Positions 17,991 to 26,896 of a DNA stretch of 64,000 nucleotides are shown in pieces (within the stretch, counting starts at the first letter, position 1; every line of letters starts with the position of its first letter). The DNA lies in contig JAAFJX010000020.1 in assembly GCA_013299045.1 (NCBI GenBank), forward strand, positions 1-64,000, in the 5' to 3' direction. The position numbers and the translations under genes were made by a program. Source of the stretch: Cytophagales bacterium (GTDB taxonomy: Bacteria > Bacteroidota > Bacteroidia > Cytophagales > Bernardetiaceae). The notes under the pieces are model-generated. The model ran no database searches, was not told where the DNA came from, and was given only the letters and a program-made list of their open reading frames with translations.

Positions 17991-19238
17991 ATGGAACTCA
18001 TCAATGGACGCTACCAGATTCAGCAAGTAGATATGCTGGACTTATGCCAAGAACATGGCAGCCCGCTTTATGTATATGACGCAGACCGCATTTTGGGTCA
18101 ATACCTCAAGCTCAAGCAGGCTTTCTCTGGCCTTAAATGCCGCATCAAGTATGCTGCTAAGGCATTGACGAACCTGAGCGTATTGGCTTTGCTCAAACAA
18201 GCGGGTGCTGGGCTAGACGTGGTATCTATTCAAGAAGTGCATATCGGGTTGGCAGCCGGTTTTGAGCCAAAAGATATTCTTTTTACTCCCAACGGAGTCA
18301 GTTTTCAGGAAATCCAAGAGGCGGTGGCGCTGGGTGTGCATATCAACATTGACAACATCAACGCTCTGGAGCAGTTTGGCAGCACTTACCAAAATAGCGT
18401 TCCTTGCTGCATTCGCATTAATCCGCACATTGTAGCGGGCGGCAATGCCAAAATTCAGGTGGGGCATATTGATTCCAAATTTGGCATTTCTATCTTTCAT
18501 TTGCGCCACCTCCTGCGCGTGGTACGCTCACACAACATACACGTTAATGGCTTACACGTACACACAGGTTCGGATATTCTGGACTCGGACGTTTTCGTCA
18601 AAAGCGCTGAAGTTATCTTTGAGGCAGCAGCAGAGTTCCCAGACCTTGAATTTTTGGATATGGGCAGCGGTTTCAAAGTGCCTTATAAGCCCGAAGACCC
18701 TTTTACAGATGTCCATGAGTTAGGTGAAGCACTTACACGCGCCTTTGGGCAGTTTTGCAAAAGGTATGGGCGCGAACTAGAAATTTGGTTTGAGCCTGGT
18801 AAGTTTTTGGTGAGCGAGTCTGGTTTTTTGTTGGTACAAGCCAATAATCTCAAGCAAACACCAGGCACTGTCTTTGTGAGTGTTAATTCTGGCCAGAACC
18901 ACCTCATACGGCCTATGATGTATGGTGCATACCACCACATCGTGAATATTTCTAACCCTACTGGCAGTATCAAACTCTACTCTGTGGTGGGCTATATTTG
19001 TGAAACAGACACTTTTGGCGCAGACCGAAAGCTGAACGAAGTCCGTGAGGGCGATATTTTGGCCATCAAGAATGCAGGGGCTTACGGTTTTAGTATGAGT
19101 TCGCAGTACAATTCTCGTCCTCGTCCTGCTGAAGTGCTGATTTATCAAGGAAAGGCGCATTTGATTCGCCGCCGCGAAACATTGTTTGATATTTTGCGGA
19201 CGCAAATCAATATCTTTGAGGAAGTGATAGACTTCTAA
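17991..19238 (+). CDS. lysA: Diaminopimelate decarboxylase
   Basis: A 415-residue PLP enzyme that makes L-lysine from meso-diaminopimelate. The PLP lysine lies in RIKYAAKALTN near residue 55. Other family blocks are HTGSDI near 191, the GSGFKVPY loop near 224, and NAGAYGFSMSSQYNSRPRP near 362, which contributes substrate contacts. It has the alanine-racemase-like barrel followed by the C-terminal beta domain. dapD lies 28 bases downstream, consistent with a DAP/lysine pair. Confidence 0.94.
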   Translation: MELINGRYQIQQVDMLDLCQEHGSPLYVYDADRILGQYLKLKQAFSGLKCRIKYAAKALTNLSVLALLKQAGAGLDVVSIQEVHIGLAAGFEPKDILFTPNGVSFQEIQEAVALGVHINIDNINALEQFGSTYQNSVPCCIRINPHIVAGGNAKIQVGHIDSKFGISIFHLRHLLRVVRSHNIHVNGLHVHTGSDILDSDVFVKSAEVIFEAAAEFPDLEFLDMGSGFKVPYKPEDPFTDVHELGEALTRAFGQFCKRYGRELEIWFEPGKFLVSESGFLLVQANNLKQTPGTVFVSVNSGQNHLIRPMMYGAYHHIVNISNPTGSIKLYSVVGYICETDTFGADRKLNEVREGDILAIKNAGAYGFSMSSQYNSRPRPAEVLIYQGKAHLIRRRETLFDILRTQINIFEEVIDF

Positions 19239-19266
19239 AGAATAAAATTAACTGTTCAAATAAATA

Positions 19267-20103
19267 ATGATTCAGAAAATGAGCAATACAATAGCATTTC
19301 GTTCTCTTATAGAAGAGGCTTGGAGCGACAGAAACCTCTTACAGAGAAACGAGGTGCAGCACGCCATTGCGCAAGTTATAGAAGCTCTGGACAAAGGGAC
19401 TCTGCGCGTAGCAGAACCTAAAAGTGAGGGCTGGGTGGTTAATGAGTGGGTCAAGAAGGCCGTCATTCTGTATTTTCCTATCAGCGCTATGCAAACCATA
19501 CATTGCCCACCCTTTGAGTTTCATGACAAGATTCCGCTCAAAAAAGACTACGCCAGTTTGGGAGTGCGGGTTGTGCCTCATGCTGTAGCGCGTTATGGCG
19601 CTTTTATCAATTCTGGAGTGATTATGATGCCTTCCTACGTCAATATTGGCGCTTATATCGATAGCGGAACAATGGTAGATACTTGGGCGACTGTTGGCAG
19701 TTGTGCGCAGATAGGCAAAAACGTTCATTTGAGCGGCGGCGTAGGCATTGGTGGTGTTCTTGAACCCGTGCAGGCAGCGCCTGTCATAGTGGAAGACGGT
19801 GCTTTTGTTGGTTCGCGCTGCATACTCGTTGAGGGAGTACGTGTGGGCAAAGAGGCTGTTTTGGGTGCAAATGTGAGCATTACGGGCAGTTCTAAAATTA
19901 TTGATGTGCGGGGGGCTGAACCTGTTGTTTACCAAGGTTATGTGCCCGAACGTGCAGTGGTTATTGCGGGTTCTTATCCCAAAAAATTTCCCGCCGGAGA
20001 GTTTCATGTAAACTGCGCGCTCATAATTGGTAGCCGCAAGCCATCTACAGACTTAAAAGTATCTTTGAACGAGGCATTGCGCGAAAATAATGTGGCTGTT
20101 TAA
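19267..20103 (+). CDS. dapD: Tetrahydrodipicolinate N-succinyltransferase
   Basis: A 278-residue enzyme of normal length. The N-terminal helical part is followed by a left-handed beta-helix of hexapeptide repeats from about residue 105 to 235, including GAYIDSGTMVDTWATVGS and VHLSGGVGIGGVLEP. It transfers succinyl from succinyl-CoA to tetrahydrodipicolinate in the succinylase branch to meso-DAP and lysine. Presence of dapD implies this branch rather than the aminotransferase (DapL) route. A second in-frame ATG at 19279 is an equally plausible start. Confidence 0.94.
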   Translation: MIQKMSNTIAFRSLIEEAWSDRNLLQRNEVQHAIAQVIEALDKGTLRVAEPKSEGWVVNEWVKKAVILYFPISAMQTIHCPPFEFHDKIPLKKDYASLGVRVVPHAVARYGAFINSGVIMMPSYVNIGAYIDSGTMVDTWATVGSCAQIGKNVHLSGGVGIGGVLEPVQAAPVIVEDGAFVGSRCILVEGVRVGKEAVLGANVSITGSSKIIDVRGAEPVVYQGYVPERAVVIAGSYPKKFPAGEFHVNCALIIGSRKPSTDLKVSLNEALRENNVAV

Positions 20104-20149
20104 ATTCCTTTTATTCTCGCCATAGCGCATAGACGGACGGAAAATTGCA

Positions 20150-20157
20150 TAACTTTG
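20150..20157 (+). promoter_or_regulatory. -7 promoter box (TAACTTTG)
   Basis: TAACTTTG, full match to TAnnTTTG. Transcription would start near 20163, only a few bases before the first ATG at 20168, which favours the second ATG at 20195. No -33 is apparent. Confidence 0.4.
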
Positions 20158-20194
20158 CAATCAACCAATGAATGCTAAATTAACGGTCTTGTTT

Positions 20195-20827
20195 ATGTAC
20201 GTCAAAATATTTATTTCTCTGTTTTTGAGCTTGTTTTTTGTATGGAACTCAAACGCTCAGATAAGCCAAAAAGGCAATATAACGTCTGTTCTTTTTGTAA
20301 AACCACCGCAAGATGGAGCTGCTTTTGCAGAAATAGCGGGCACTTATAACAAAAGTCCGCAAGGAGCCGCCGCTCTTTTTGTAATGGCTATGCTCTCTTT
20401 TTCGCAAAAACCCATCAACGGCTTGCAGTCTTTTGCGCAATGTGTGTGGCCAGATATGCTCGTTGTGGGCGAGTTGGGTTATAACAATAAGCAGCTCAAA
20501 GAAGCTGATATTCAAAAATTGCGCACACAGATTGGCGCTATGACCTATCTGCCCAAGTCTTACATCAAAGGAGCAACGGCTGACAATTTGTATCTCTTGC
20601 CCAAGCAAAATTATGTTGTAGAGGTGCAAACAACAGTAATGAGCGGCGACCCTGCTTCGGGGTTGATGAAGGTCTTTGTGCGTTGCTCGGGAGCTGCCGT
20701 TCCGCGCCCAATAACTCTCAAGAAAGATGCCAATGGACTTTGGTATGTGTACGAGTGGAGCGCCATGCTCACCGAAGTTACTGCTCCGCGCAACAGCAAA
20801 GAAATGAGCCGCGACAGCGATAATTAA
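20195..20827 (+). CDS. Secreted protein of unknown function (DUF6935-like)
   Basis: A 210-residue protein with a classical signal peptide (positive start, hydrophobic stretch FISLFLSLFFVW, cleavage after SNAQ). The mature part has PPQDGAAFAEIAGTYNKSPQGA, YLPKSYIKGATADNLY and a C-terminal WYVYEWSAMLTEV. The block with YLPKSYIKGAT recalls the DUF6935 group, but this is from memory of the pattern and is tentative. An ATG at 20168 would place nine residues before the signal peptide. It heads a set of four same-strand genes (to 22794), none of clear function. Confidence 0.6.
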   Translation: MYVKIFISLFLSLFFVWNSNAQISQKGNITSVLFVKPPQDGAAFAEIAGTYNKSPQGAAALFVMAMLSFSQKPINGLQSFAQCVWPDMLVVGELGYNNKQLKEADIQKLRTQIGAMTYLPKSYIKGATADNLYLLPKQNYVVEVQTTVMSGDPASGLMKVFVRCSGAAVPRPITLKKDANGLWYVYEWSAMLTEVTAPRNSKEMSRDSDN

Positions 20828-20843
20828 ACCCAGACAGACATCT

Positions 20844-21305
20844 ATGCAGCAAGACGAAGAACTTTCTTTTTTGCCTTTTTTTTATAGCAAAGCTATTTTT
20901 TGGTTAAAGCAAGACGATAAGGCGCTTCAGAAGGAGTGGATAAGCACCGAGGCCACGCAGGCACAAGAGGTACTCGAAATAGCACCTAGCCACGAAACCG
21001 CTTTTGCAGTAGTGCTTTATGCCCAAAGCATAGACAAGACCGCATTAGAAAGTGTGCAATATTGGCCATTACAGCCTTTGTTCTTTGCGCCGAATATGCT
21101 CACTTGGCCTCAAGCGCTAAAGGCTTACCCTCACAAGCGCTATATTTTGGTGGGCTTAGGCTTGGAGTTTATCAGCAATATAGCCGAGTTGGTTAATGGT
21201 TATTTTCATAGCATTGATGAGCAGGAGGTGCTGAGTTTGAGCTGGCCTTATAATGAAGCCGAATGGCAGAATGCCATGGCTAATACAAAAGCCTTTTGGA
21301 GATAA
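20844..21305 (+). CDS. Hypothetical protein
   Basis: A 153-residue soluble, aromatic-rich, acidic protein starting 16 bases after the preceding gene. No signal peptide or membrane segment is seen and no family is recognised. The middle segment PLFFAPNMLTWPQALKAYP and the C-terminal WPYNEAEWQNAMANTKAFWR give it a real-protein composition, and the spacing supports co-translation with its neighbour. Confidence 0.65.
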   Translation: MQQDEELSFLPFFYSKAIFWLKQDDKALQKEWISTEATQAQEVLEIAPSHETAFAVVLYAQSIDKTALESVQYWPLQPLFFAPNMLTWPQALKAYPHKRYILVGLGLEFISNIAELVNGYFHSIDEQEVLSLSWPYNEAEWQNAMANTKAFWR

Positions 21306-21453
21306 AAAAGCGAAAGGTTTTAACGTTTTAAAAGTGGAGTGGTGAAATCCTATTATCAAACTTTTTTTGTTACAAAAACACTCTTTTTGCAAAGATTTGG
21401 GTTTATTTGTGCATTCATTGGCGCATTGTGCCAGTTTCCAAACGTCTGGTTTT

Positions 21454-22371
21454 ATGAAAACAACGCTTCTACGAGCAGTCAAATGCCTAACGGTACTGTT
21501 CTTTATTGGTATATTGAAGCCTGCAAAGGCGCAGCAGTTTCTGCCTTTGGAGTTTTTTAAGGAAAGTTTTGAAAAAATGGCCGAGAAGGCTGGCTCCGAA
21601 AAAAAACCTTTTCTGGTCTTTTTCTCGGCTGATGGTTCTCAAAAATCTGCACAAATGGACAGTATTTTTCAAAACAAATGGGTGCAAACTTACGTGAGCA
21701 AGCGCTATTTGGCGCAGCGTATGCAAGCATTTTCTTTGTATGCCGAACCTGTGGCGCGTCGTTACGGGATTACGCAATTTCCTTGCGTGGCGCTTTTTGC
21801 ACCCAACGCCTCTCTGACGCACAAAGTAGAAAACGTAAGCAACCCCAAAGAGTTTATAGCCACACTAACAGCCTATGAAAATGCAACGGGTAGCGCGCTA
21901 AGCCAAACAACTAACCCAGATGCTGCTGTTAATTCCTCCGACCCCTTGCTTTCGCTCAAGCTGCAAGAGGAAGCCAAAATTGAGGCTGTTTATAAAATTT
22001 CCATAGAAAAACATGAGCTACAAGCACGAACTTTGGCCGTGCAAGTGGGCGTATTTGCAGACTACGAGAACCTTATGAAAAACGTGATGATACTCCGCGA
22101 AAATTGGCACGACAACATTCTCATTACACAATATGAACTTAGCGACAAAAAGATATTTCGCTTGTTATTAGGCCCACTTTACAGCATGGAGCATGCGCAG
22201 TCTTACAAAAATTCGCTCAAAGAAAAAAAAGGAATTAATGCCATCATTGTTAATATGGAAACCTTTGCGCCCATCAGTGAAGCACAAGCCAGCGACTATA
22301 CCCTAGAAAGCCAGATTGAGCTAGAGAAAGCTGAAAAAGAAGAAAAAAGGAAGAAAAACCGCAGAAGATAA
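21454..22371 (+). CDS. Exported thioredoxin-fold protein without CxxC, SPOR-like C terminus
   Basis: A 305-residue exported protein. A signal peptide covers about residues 1-26 (ending PAKAQQ). Residues 30-150 follow the thioredoxin fold, with KPFLVFFSADGSQKSAQMD and the cis-Pro-like ITQFPCVALF, but the place of the WCxxC redox site reads SADGSQKS, so it cannot act as a disulfide reductase. After a linker, residues about 205-285 (AVQVGVFADYENLMKNV...) look like a SPOR peptidoglycan-binding repeat. The tail is Lys/Glu-rich. An ATG at 21367 is in frame, but the ATG at 21454 gives the signal peptide at the N terminus. The combination suggests a cell-wall-associated scaffold or chaperone; that is inference. 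Confidence 0.65.
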   Translation: MKTTLLRAVKCLTVLFFIGILKPAKAQQFLPLEFFKESFEKMAEKAGSEKKPFLVFFSADGSQKSAQMDSIFQNKWVQTYVSKRYLAQRMQAFSLYAEPVARRYGITQFPCVALFAPNASLTHKVENVSNPKEFIATLTAYENATGSALSQTTNPDAAVNSSDPLLSLKLQEEAKIEAVYKISIEKHELQARTLAVQVGVFADYENLMKNVMILRENWHDNILITQYELSDKKIFRLLLGPLYSMEHAQSYKNSLKEKKGINAIIVNMETFAPISEAQASDYTLESQIELEKAEKEEKRKKNRRR

Positions 22372-22386
22372 TTATACAAAAGCCTT

Positions 22387-22794
22387 ATGTTCAAATTTGT
22401 AGAGCCAAAAGCAGTGCAGCAATTCATTCAAAAAAGTACAGGTATGAACTTACCCATTGTTTATGGCCAAAAACTTGCGGATTTGCCGCCCATACATTCA
22501 GAGCCTTTTTTGTGGGTAGTGCTTGAGCAAGCACAAGACGAGCATAATTTTGCTTACAGCATGGAGGCTAAACACCTTCGGAATGCTGAATCAAAGCTAC
22601 TTCATTTAGAAATATTTTGCAGTACTCACCCCGAAAGCCGCCAAATCAACGCATGGAAGTTGATAATAGAAGGCTTTGATAATCAATACAAAAGAGAAGC
22701 CTTGCGCTTGTTTGACTACACACAAACAGGTTTTTATCCATCTCATTTGTTTGAGTTGGATATTCGTTATAATGGGCAGCCTTGCTTTATTTAG
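22387..22794 (+). CDS. Hypothetical protein
   Basis: A 135-residue soluble protein starting 15 bases after the SPOR-like gene. It has no signal peptide, no membrane segment and no recognised family. Visible features are an N-terminal FVEPKAVQQFIQKSTGMNL, a central HLEIFCSTHPESRQINAW and a strand-like end YNGQPCFI. Its stop faces the DUF3127 gene on the other strand, 8 bases away. Confidence 0.6.
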   Translation: MFKFVEPKAVQQFIQKSTGMNLPIVYGQKLADLPPIHSEPFLWVVLEQAQDEHNFAYSMEAKHLRNAESKLLHLEIFCSTHPESRQINAWKLIIEGFDNQYKREALRLFDYTQTGFYPSHLFELDIRYNGQPCFI

Positions 22795-22802
22795 GCTTCA
22801 CT

Positions 22803-23168
22803 CTAAAAGAAAGGAAGGTCGTCTGTGGGAAGTGGTGCAGAATCAAAATGGTCTGGGGTGCTGGCTTGCCCGGCCGAAGCAGTACTCTCTGCCGTTATAC
22901 GCCAAGCCTCAAGGTTTGTGAAATAAACCATTTCGCCCGTTTTGCTTTGATAAGGGCGGCCTCGTAAGTTGAAAGACACTTTGAGCGTGTCGTTTTCATT
23001 GAAAGTATCCAGCATTTCACAGCGGTCTTGAGTTAGCTGAAATTTAATGTGTTGGCTGTATTGACCATCAGCAATTTCAAGAACGAACTCACGTTTTCTG
23101 AACTTTTCAGATACCTGCTGGGCTGCAAATTTAACGGCTAGCTTGCCTACAACTTCAAAAGATGACAT
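22803..23168 (-). CDS. DUF3127 protein with SSB-like acidic tail
   Basis: A 121-residue single-domain protein. The core (residues 1-90) has an OB-fold-like strand pattern with FRKREFVLEI, IKFQLTQDRCEMLD and KVSFNLRGRPYQ, diagnostic of DUF3127, a small Bacteroidota family. After a Ser/Ala/Pro linker the protein ends D-D-L-P-F-F, very similar to the acidic DDDIPF tip by which single-stranded DNA-binding protein recruits repair and replication factors. A nucleic-acid-binding role is therefore a fair inference. It is convergent with the unknown gene at 22387 and borders the repeat region at 23301. Confidence 0.85.
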   Translation of the reverse strand: MSSFEVVGKLAVKFAAQQVSEKFRKREFVLEIADGQYSQHIKFQLTQDRCEMLDTFNENDTLKVSFNLRGRPYQSKTGEMVYFTNLEAWRITAESTASAGQASTPDHFDSAPLPTDDLPFF

Positions 23169-23300
23169 AACAACGAATCTTTACAATTTTCTTGGATATT
23201 GAGCGCAAACATAAAGGCTATTTGCAGTAAATCAAAATTTTAGATGTTTTTATTCAAAGCAAACGCATTGTAGAACGTTTTGTTTGTTTAGAAAGTTAAA

Positions 23301-23575
23301 TAGTTGTCCCTTAAAAAGTCGGCATATTATCTGCTTTGGGAACACCTTAACGGCCTTTGATAGACTTCTCCTCTCTACTTTTTGCCTTGATGCAGCACTG
23401 AAGCGCGAGCTGTAGGGCATAGCAAAATAATCAAACCTCGCAAAAGGCCAATTTAGATGAAAAAAATAGCTTCTTCATTAACCTCTCTAAGAGATGTCAG
23501 TTTTAGGAAGCCAATAATTGTATTTTTTGAGATTGGTCTTTTGTTTTTGGAGTACGGGCAACTACGGCCATCATA
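23301..23575 (-). repeat. Dispersed repeat, copy C (inverted, partial)
   Basis: The 448-base gap 23169-23616 contains no convincing gene. Starting at the terminus TAGTTGTCCCTTAAAAA (23301-23317), its reverse complement matches 54983 back to about 54481: the segment around 23340-23460 corresponds to 54781-54920, and 23465-23575 to the conserved end of the 11-bp array and the CTCTnAGAGAG block at 54488-54594. The 180-base hairpin insert of the 54-kb copy is absent. Identity by eye is about 75-90 percent. It follows the baseplate-like gene. Confidence 0.75.
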
Positions 23576-23616
23576 GGGCGTGCTGTGGTTAAAGCGAATA
23601 GGATAAAAAAAAACAG

Positions 23617-26481
23617 CTAGGCAGATTGCTCGCGCCACAAGCCAAGTAAGAATTTGGTCATATTAAAGGTTAGCCTCTGATAGTCTTGGCCTGGTTCTTT
23701 GGTGGCTAAACTTCTAATCCATGCAAAAAACATATCTTCAAAGGCTTTTGCGTCTTTCCAAGACAAATAGTAAGCAAAGGGTTCAATATGAGCTGGGGAG
23801 TTGATACGTATTATTTCCTGTACCAATAACCTAAATTCTGGGTTGCTGAAACGGGCTGTCCAGTTTGGAAAGAAAAGGCTAATGCGGAATCCATAAAAGC
23901 TATCGGGTATCTGTATCTCTTCTTTTGTGCCTGTTTCGTCATCAGGGTATTCTAGATGAACAAAGTTTTCAAAATCAGGAAGTTGTAAGTTTAACAAAGC
24001 CTCTTTGATGGCATCTAGTCGCGTTTGAGCTTCTTCACGGCTTTTGTAGGAATGCTCTTCGCGCAGCGATAGCTTGGTGTCGGCTGTTTGGAAGCATAAC
24101 CAAAAAATATCGTCTGTTTCGCGGCGGATAAAATAGTTGAGTTCTTGTTTGTATTCGGTCTTGATGTGGTTAATGTGTTGTTCACGCTCTGCAATATTAC
24201 AAAATTCATCAAAAACAAAGTGGAGACCAATTTCGGGGAAGTGCATAGCAAAACCAAAAAGAGCTTCTTCTGCATTCGGTCTCAATAAATTATGCTCTAC
24301 CAAGTGCATGGACTCAGACTGCGCGTTGAGCTTAGCAACCAACTCTTGCAGCGCCCAGAGTGCGCCAAAAGCGTCGCTTTGAGATGGAAACATACCCGCA
24401 TCACACCATTTGCCTAGCCTGGAGTCTTTATAAACCAAATAATGGAGTCCTGTCCCCGAGCCGTCTGTGCCCACACGAAAATTAGTTGTGTCTAGAGCCA
24501 GTTTTAGAAAATTGTCTTCAATACAGCTGCTCACAAAAGGAATCGTTTTGCGAAGCAAGAACTCTTTATAGCTCTCATCAAATTCAGCAAAATTAGCCTG
24601 TGGGTCAACAAAAAAGAAGTGGCGTTCTATAAACTCATCGTCCACGGTGTGGTTTTCAATAATGGCATTATCTGCCCAAACACTGCTGCTACCAGCTTCT
24701 ACCAGCTCTATATCCAAGTCCTTGAAAACATGAAACATAGACTGAAACAGTGCATCATCATCAGAATCAGCCAAGTCCAACAACAATATGAGCCGAGACT
24801 CTATACCAGCTGCGTGTTTTAAGCTCTGATAGTCAAGCGCTTGTCCTCTTGCGCCAGAGGTCATGGCTGCATTTTTCAAAAACTTCGATTTAGCATTCAA
24901 CAAATGCTGCTCATAGGCTTCGGGGCTTTGGTATTCATTGAATTTGCTCAGGGAGTACTCTGAAAAATTTTCACCGTAAATGGCCAGCATATAGTCCAAA
25001 AACCTGGACCGTCTTTCACCTCCTTCTTGCAGTTTGCTATTGAGAGCTTCTAGCGCCTCAGCATAATTATGGGAGTTGGGCGTGTTGTCATAGTCAAAAA
25101 TAGCAAAATTTTCTTTGAACAGATTTAGCTCCTTAGCTTTAGGTACTAGCAGGCCTACATCTTGCGAAAAATAGGTTTTGGGCTGTGCGCTCAAAGACAA
25201 TAAGTTGGGCAACTGAGCCAACTGCGCCAAATAATTAGCCATTATTTGCTCAAAAAATAATAAATATGTTTTGAGTTGTTTGATTTGCGCCAGCCTTTCC
25301 GAACTGGCCGAACTAGGAACGCCAAACTCACCTAAACCGTATATCTCGGGCAAGTGGTTCTGTATAGAATAATAGTTGGCATCTAGCCTCTGTCCATGCG
25401 TGGCTTCTGTCAAATTGTTGAGATTGGTTTCTGTAATGTACAAGCGCCTGTCTAGGTTTCTCATATCCTGAAAGTACTTGACCGTACTATTTTTATCAGG
25501 CTTGTAGCGAATACCATTCCTAAAGAAGAGAATTTTTTCTATCAGTTCATCAATGCCTGCAAGTTCTACACGAGGTATCTCGTTTTCTTTCAACGTTACG
25601 AGGCCCTCGGTTTGCTTTTGTCCGCCTACCCACAGGCAAAAATCAGAGAGGCTGATAATGCTCTCTACGTTCATCATAATTTTGGATATGTCCGAAACCG
25701 CAAATTCAGTAAGTTTAGGTCTAAAATCGGCTTCGTCTATAAAGCCATGCTTGAGCAAAGGGCCTTCAAAAACTTCTGCAATATCCTGCTTGCGTGCCAG
25801 AATGGTTGGATAATCATAAAAGCGCAGCTCGGGGGTCAGGAAGTTCTCTAAAGCCAGCAGAATATCTGCCAAAATGCGCTCTATGGTTCTGGATTCATTG
25901 ATTTGGACTTGGCAGCCAATCGTGATGGGCACTTCTTCAATGATAGAGATGCTATCGATGTCTTCGCAAAGATTGCGGTATTTCAAAAATACGCTTTTGC
26001 TGTTTTCAATCATTTTGAGTTGGCCTTCTGCATCATCTTTGAGATAGGGAGCAGCCTGCAAACGAATTTTATAAAGCCCCATTTGGCTCGCAGCGGTGCT
26101 CTGAACAGGCTCTAACCAAACGTTCATAACACCCTTCACTTCATCAAAGATAACCTTGCGGTAGTCATTAATGGTTTGAGGCTGCGACGAAAAAATATGT
26201 TCTGGTTCAAACAAGCCCAGCATTTTTTTGTTCAAACGCCCTGTTTTAGGGTCTCTCAGAAGGTTTTGTATGGGCGTTTCGGTCTTGAAGGCCAGTTCGG
26301 TAAGCGCAAAACAAAACTGCTCCAGCAGCGTGATTCCAGGGTCGTGTTCGTTGTAGTCTGTCCAATAGTCTCCTGCTAAATCTTGGGCTTTTTGAAGTGC
26401 TTTTTGACGCAAATACTTAAAGTCCAAGATAGAGTTTAAGTGCTGCCGCGTGAACGGAATGAATAAGGATTCTTGCGCCAT
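23617..26481 (-). CDS. Baseplate wedge-like protein (gpJ/Afp12-type)
   Basis: A 954-residue cytoplasmic-type protein with no signal peptide. Residues 40-56, GDYWTDYNEHDPGITLLEQ region, match the signature W-T-D-[FY]-N-E-H-D-P-G-[IV]-T-[IL]-L-E of large baseplate proteins in phage-tail-like contractile injection systems. The rest is long, acidic and shows no enzymatic motif. Length fits Afp12/Pvc12-like wedge components. Unusually, no sheath, tube, spike, other baseplate or AAA+ gene is nearby, only the 69-residue gene 3 bases upstream. It could be an outlying part of a split injection-system locus or a protein repurposed from one. The motif is seen; the role is inferred. Confidence 0.55.
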   Translation of the reverse strand: MAQESLFIPFTRQHLNSILDFKYLRQKALQKAQDLAGDYWTDYNEHDPGITLLEQFCFALTELAFKTETPIQNLLRDPKTGRLNKKMLGLFEPEHIFSSQPQTINDYRKVIFDEVKGVMNVWLEPVQSTAASQMGLYKIRLQAAPYLKDDAEGQLKMIENSKSVFLKYRNLCEDIDSISIIEEVPITIGCQVQINESRTIERILADILLALENFLTPELRFYDYPTILARKQDIAEVFEGPLLKHGFIDEADFRPKLTEFAVSDISKIMMNVESIISLSDFCLWVGGQKQTEGLVTLKENEIPRVELAGIDELIEKILFFRNGIRYKPDKNSTVKYFQDMRNLDRRLYITETNLNNLTEATHGQRLDANYYSIQNHLPEIYGLGEFGVPSSASSERLAQIKQLKTYLLFFEQIMANYLAQLAQLPNLLSLSAQPKTYFSQDVGLLVPKAKELNLFKENFAIFDYDNTPNSHNYAEALEALNSKLQEGGERRSRFLDYMLAIYGENFSEYSLSKFNEYQSPEAYEQHLLNAKSKFLKNAAMTSGARGQALDYQSLKHAAGIESRLILLLDLADSDDDALFQSMFHVFKDLDIELVEAGSSSVWADNAIIENHTVDDEFIERHFFFVDPQANFAEFDESYKEFLLRKTIPFVSSCIEDNFLKLALDTTNFRVGTDGSGTGLHYLVYKDSRLGKWCDAGMFPSQSDAFGALWALQELVAKLNAQSESMHLVEHNLLRPNAEEALFGFAMHFPEIGLHFVFDEFCNIAEREQHINHIKTEYKQELNYFIRRETDDIFWLCFQTADTKLSLREEHSYKSREEAQTRLDAIKEALLNLQLPDFENFVHLEYPDDETGTKEEIQIPDSFYGFRISLFFPNWTARFSNPEFRLLVQEIIRINSPAHIEPFAYYLSWKDAKAFEDMFFAWIRSLATKEPGQDYQRLTFNMTKFLLGLWREQSA

Positions 26482-26484
26482 TTG

Positions 26485-26694
26485 CTAATTACTTTTTTTA
26501 TTTTTTGTGGGTATAAGGTCGTTTTGGCTGAGCTTGGGCGAGCTTTCGGTATCACCTTTGAGCTGCATATTGGCCTGCACATTAATCTTACCTATCAGCT
26601 CATAAACTTGATTGAAAGGCAAATTGCCCAAGGCTTTGAGTATGGTGTTGGCCTCCTCTAAACTCACTTCTAAAAAAATATTTGGTTTATTCAT
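26485..26694 (-). CDS. Small phage-type protein upstream of the baseplate-like gene
   Basis: A 69-residue protein. The first half, VSLEEANTILKALGNLPFNQVYELIGKI, has the pattern of a small family common in phage and phage-like tail regions, in which a helix ending xLPxxxVxxLIxKI follows SLEEAN. The second half is polar and probably disordered. Its stop lies 3 bases before the start of the 954-residue gene, so both are one transcriptional and probably translational unit. Function unknown; a chaperone or assembly partner is conceivable. Confidence 0.6.
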   Translation of the reverse strand: MNKPNIFLEVSLEEANTILKALGNLPFNQVYELIGKINVQANMQLKGDTESSPKLSQNDLIPTKNKKSN

Positions 26695-26896
26695 AAATCA
26701 TTGTGGCTAAAATGCAGGTTTAGGCTCTTTGCAAACATAAAACGAAGATTTGGAACTCCCAAAACATTCTGCCAAAAATGCTTAACTTTCATATAAAAAG
26801 ATATTCATTTGTGCTACAATTTACGAGAGAACATTTTTTTCTACGAAACCATTTCTTATCATAAAACGCTTTGCTTTTTGACCAAAACTATCATTG
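26695..26896. other. Gene-free stretch before repeat copy A
   Basis: AT-rich sequence upstream of the minus-strand small gene, with no open frame of note. It should contain the promoter for the two-gene unit 26694-23617, but no full consensus was identified. The repeat begins at 26897 and fills most of the remaining gap to 27519. Confidence 0.4.

Noticed and set aside
23453-23638. 61-codon minus-strand frame downstream of the baseplate-like gene
   Set aside because: It lies in repeat copy C and its translation is not kept in the corresponding part of copies A and B.
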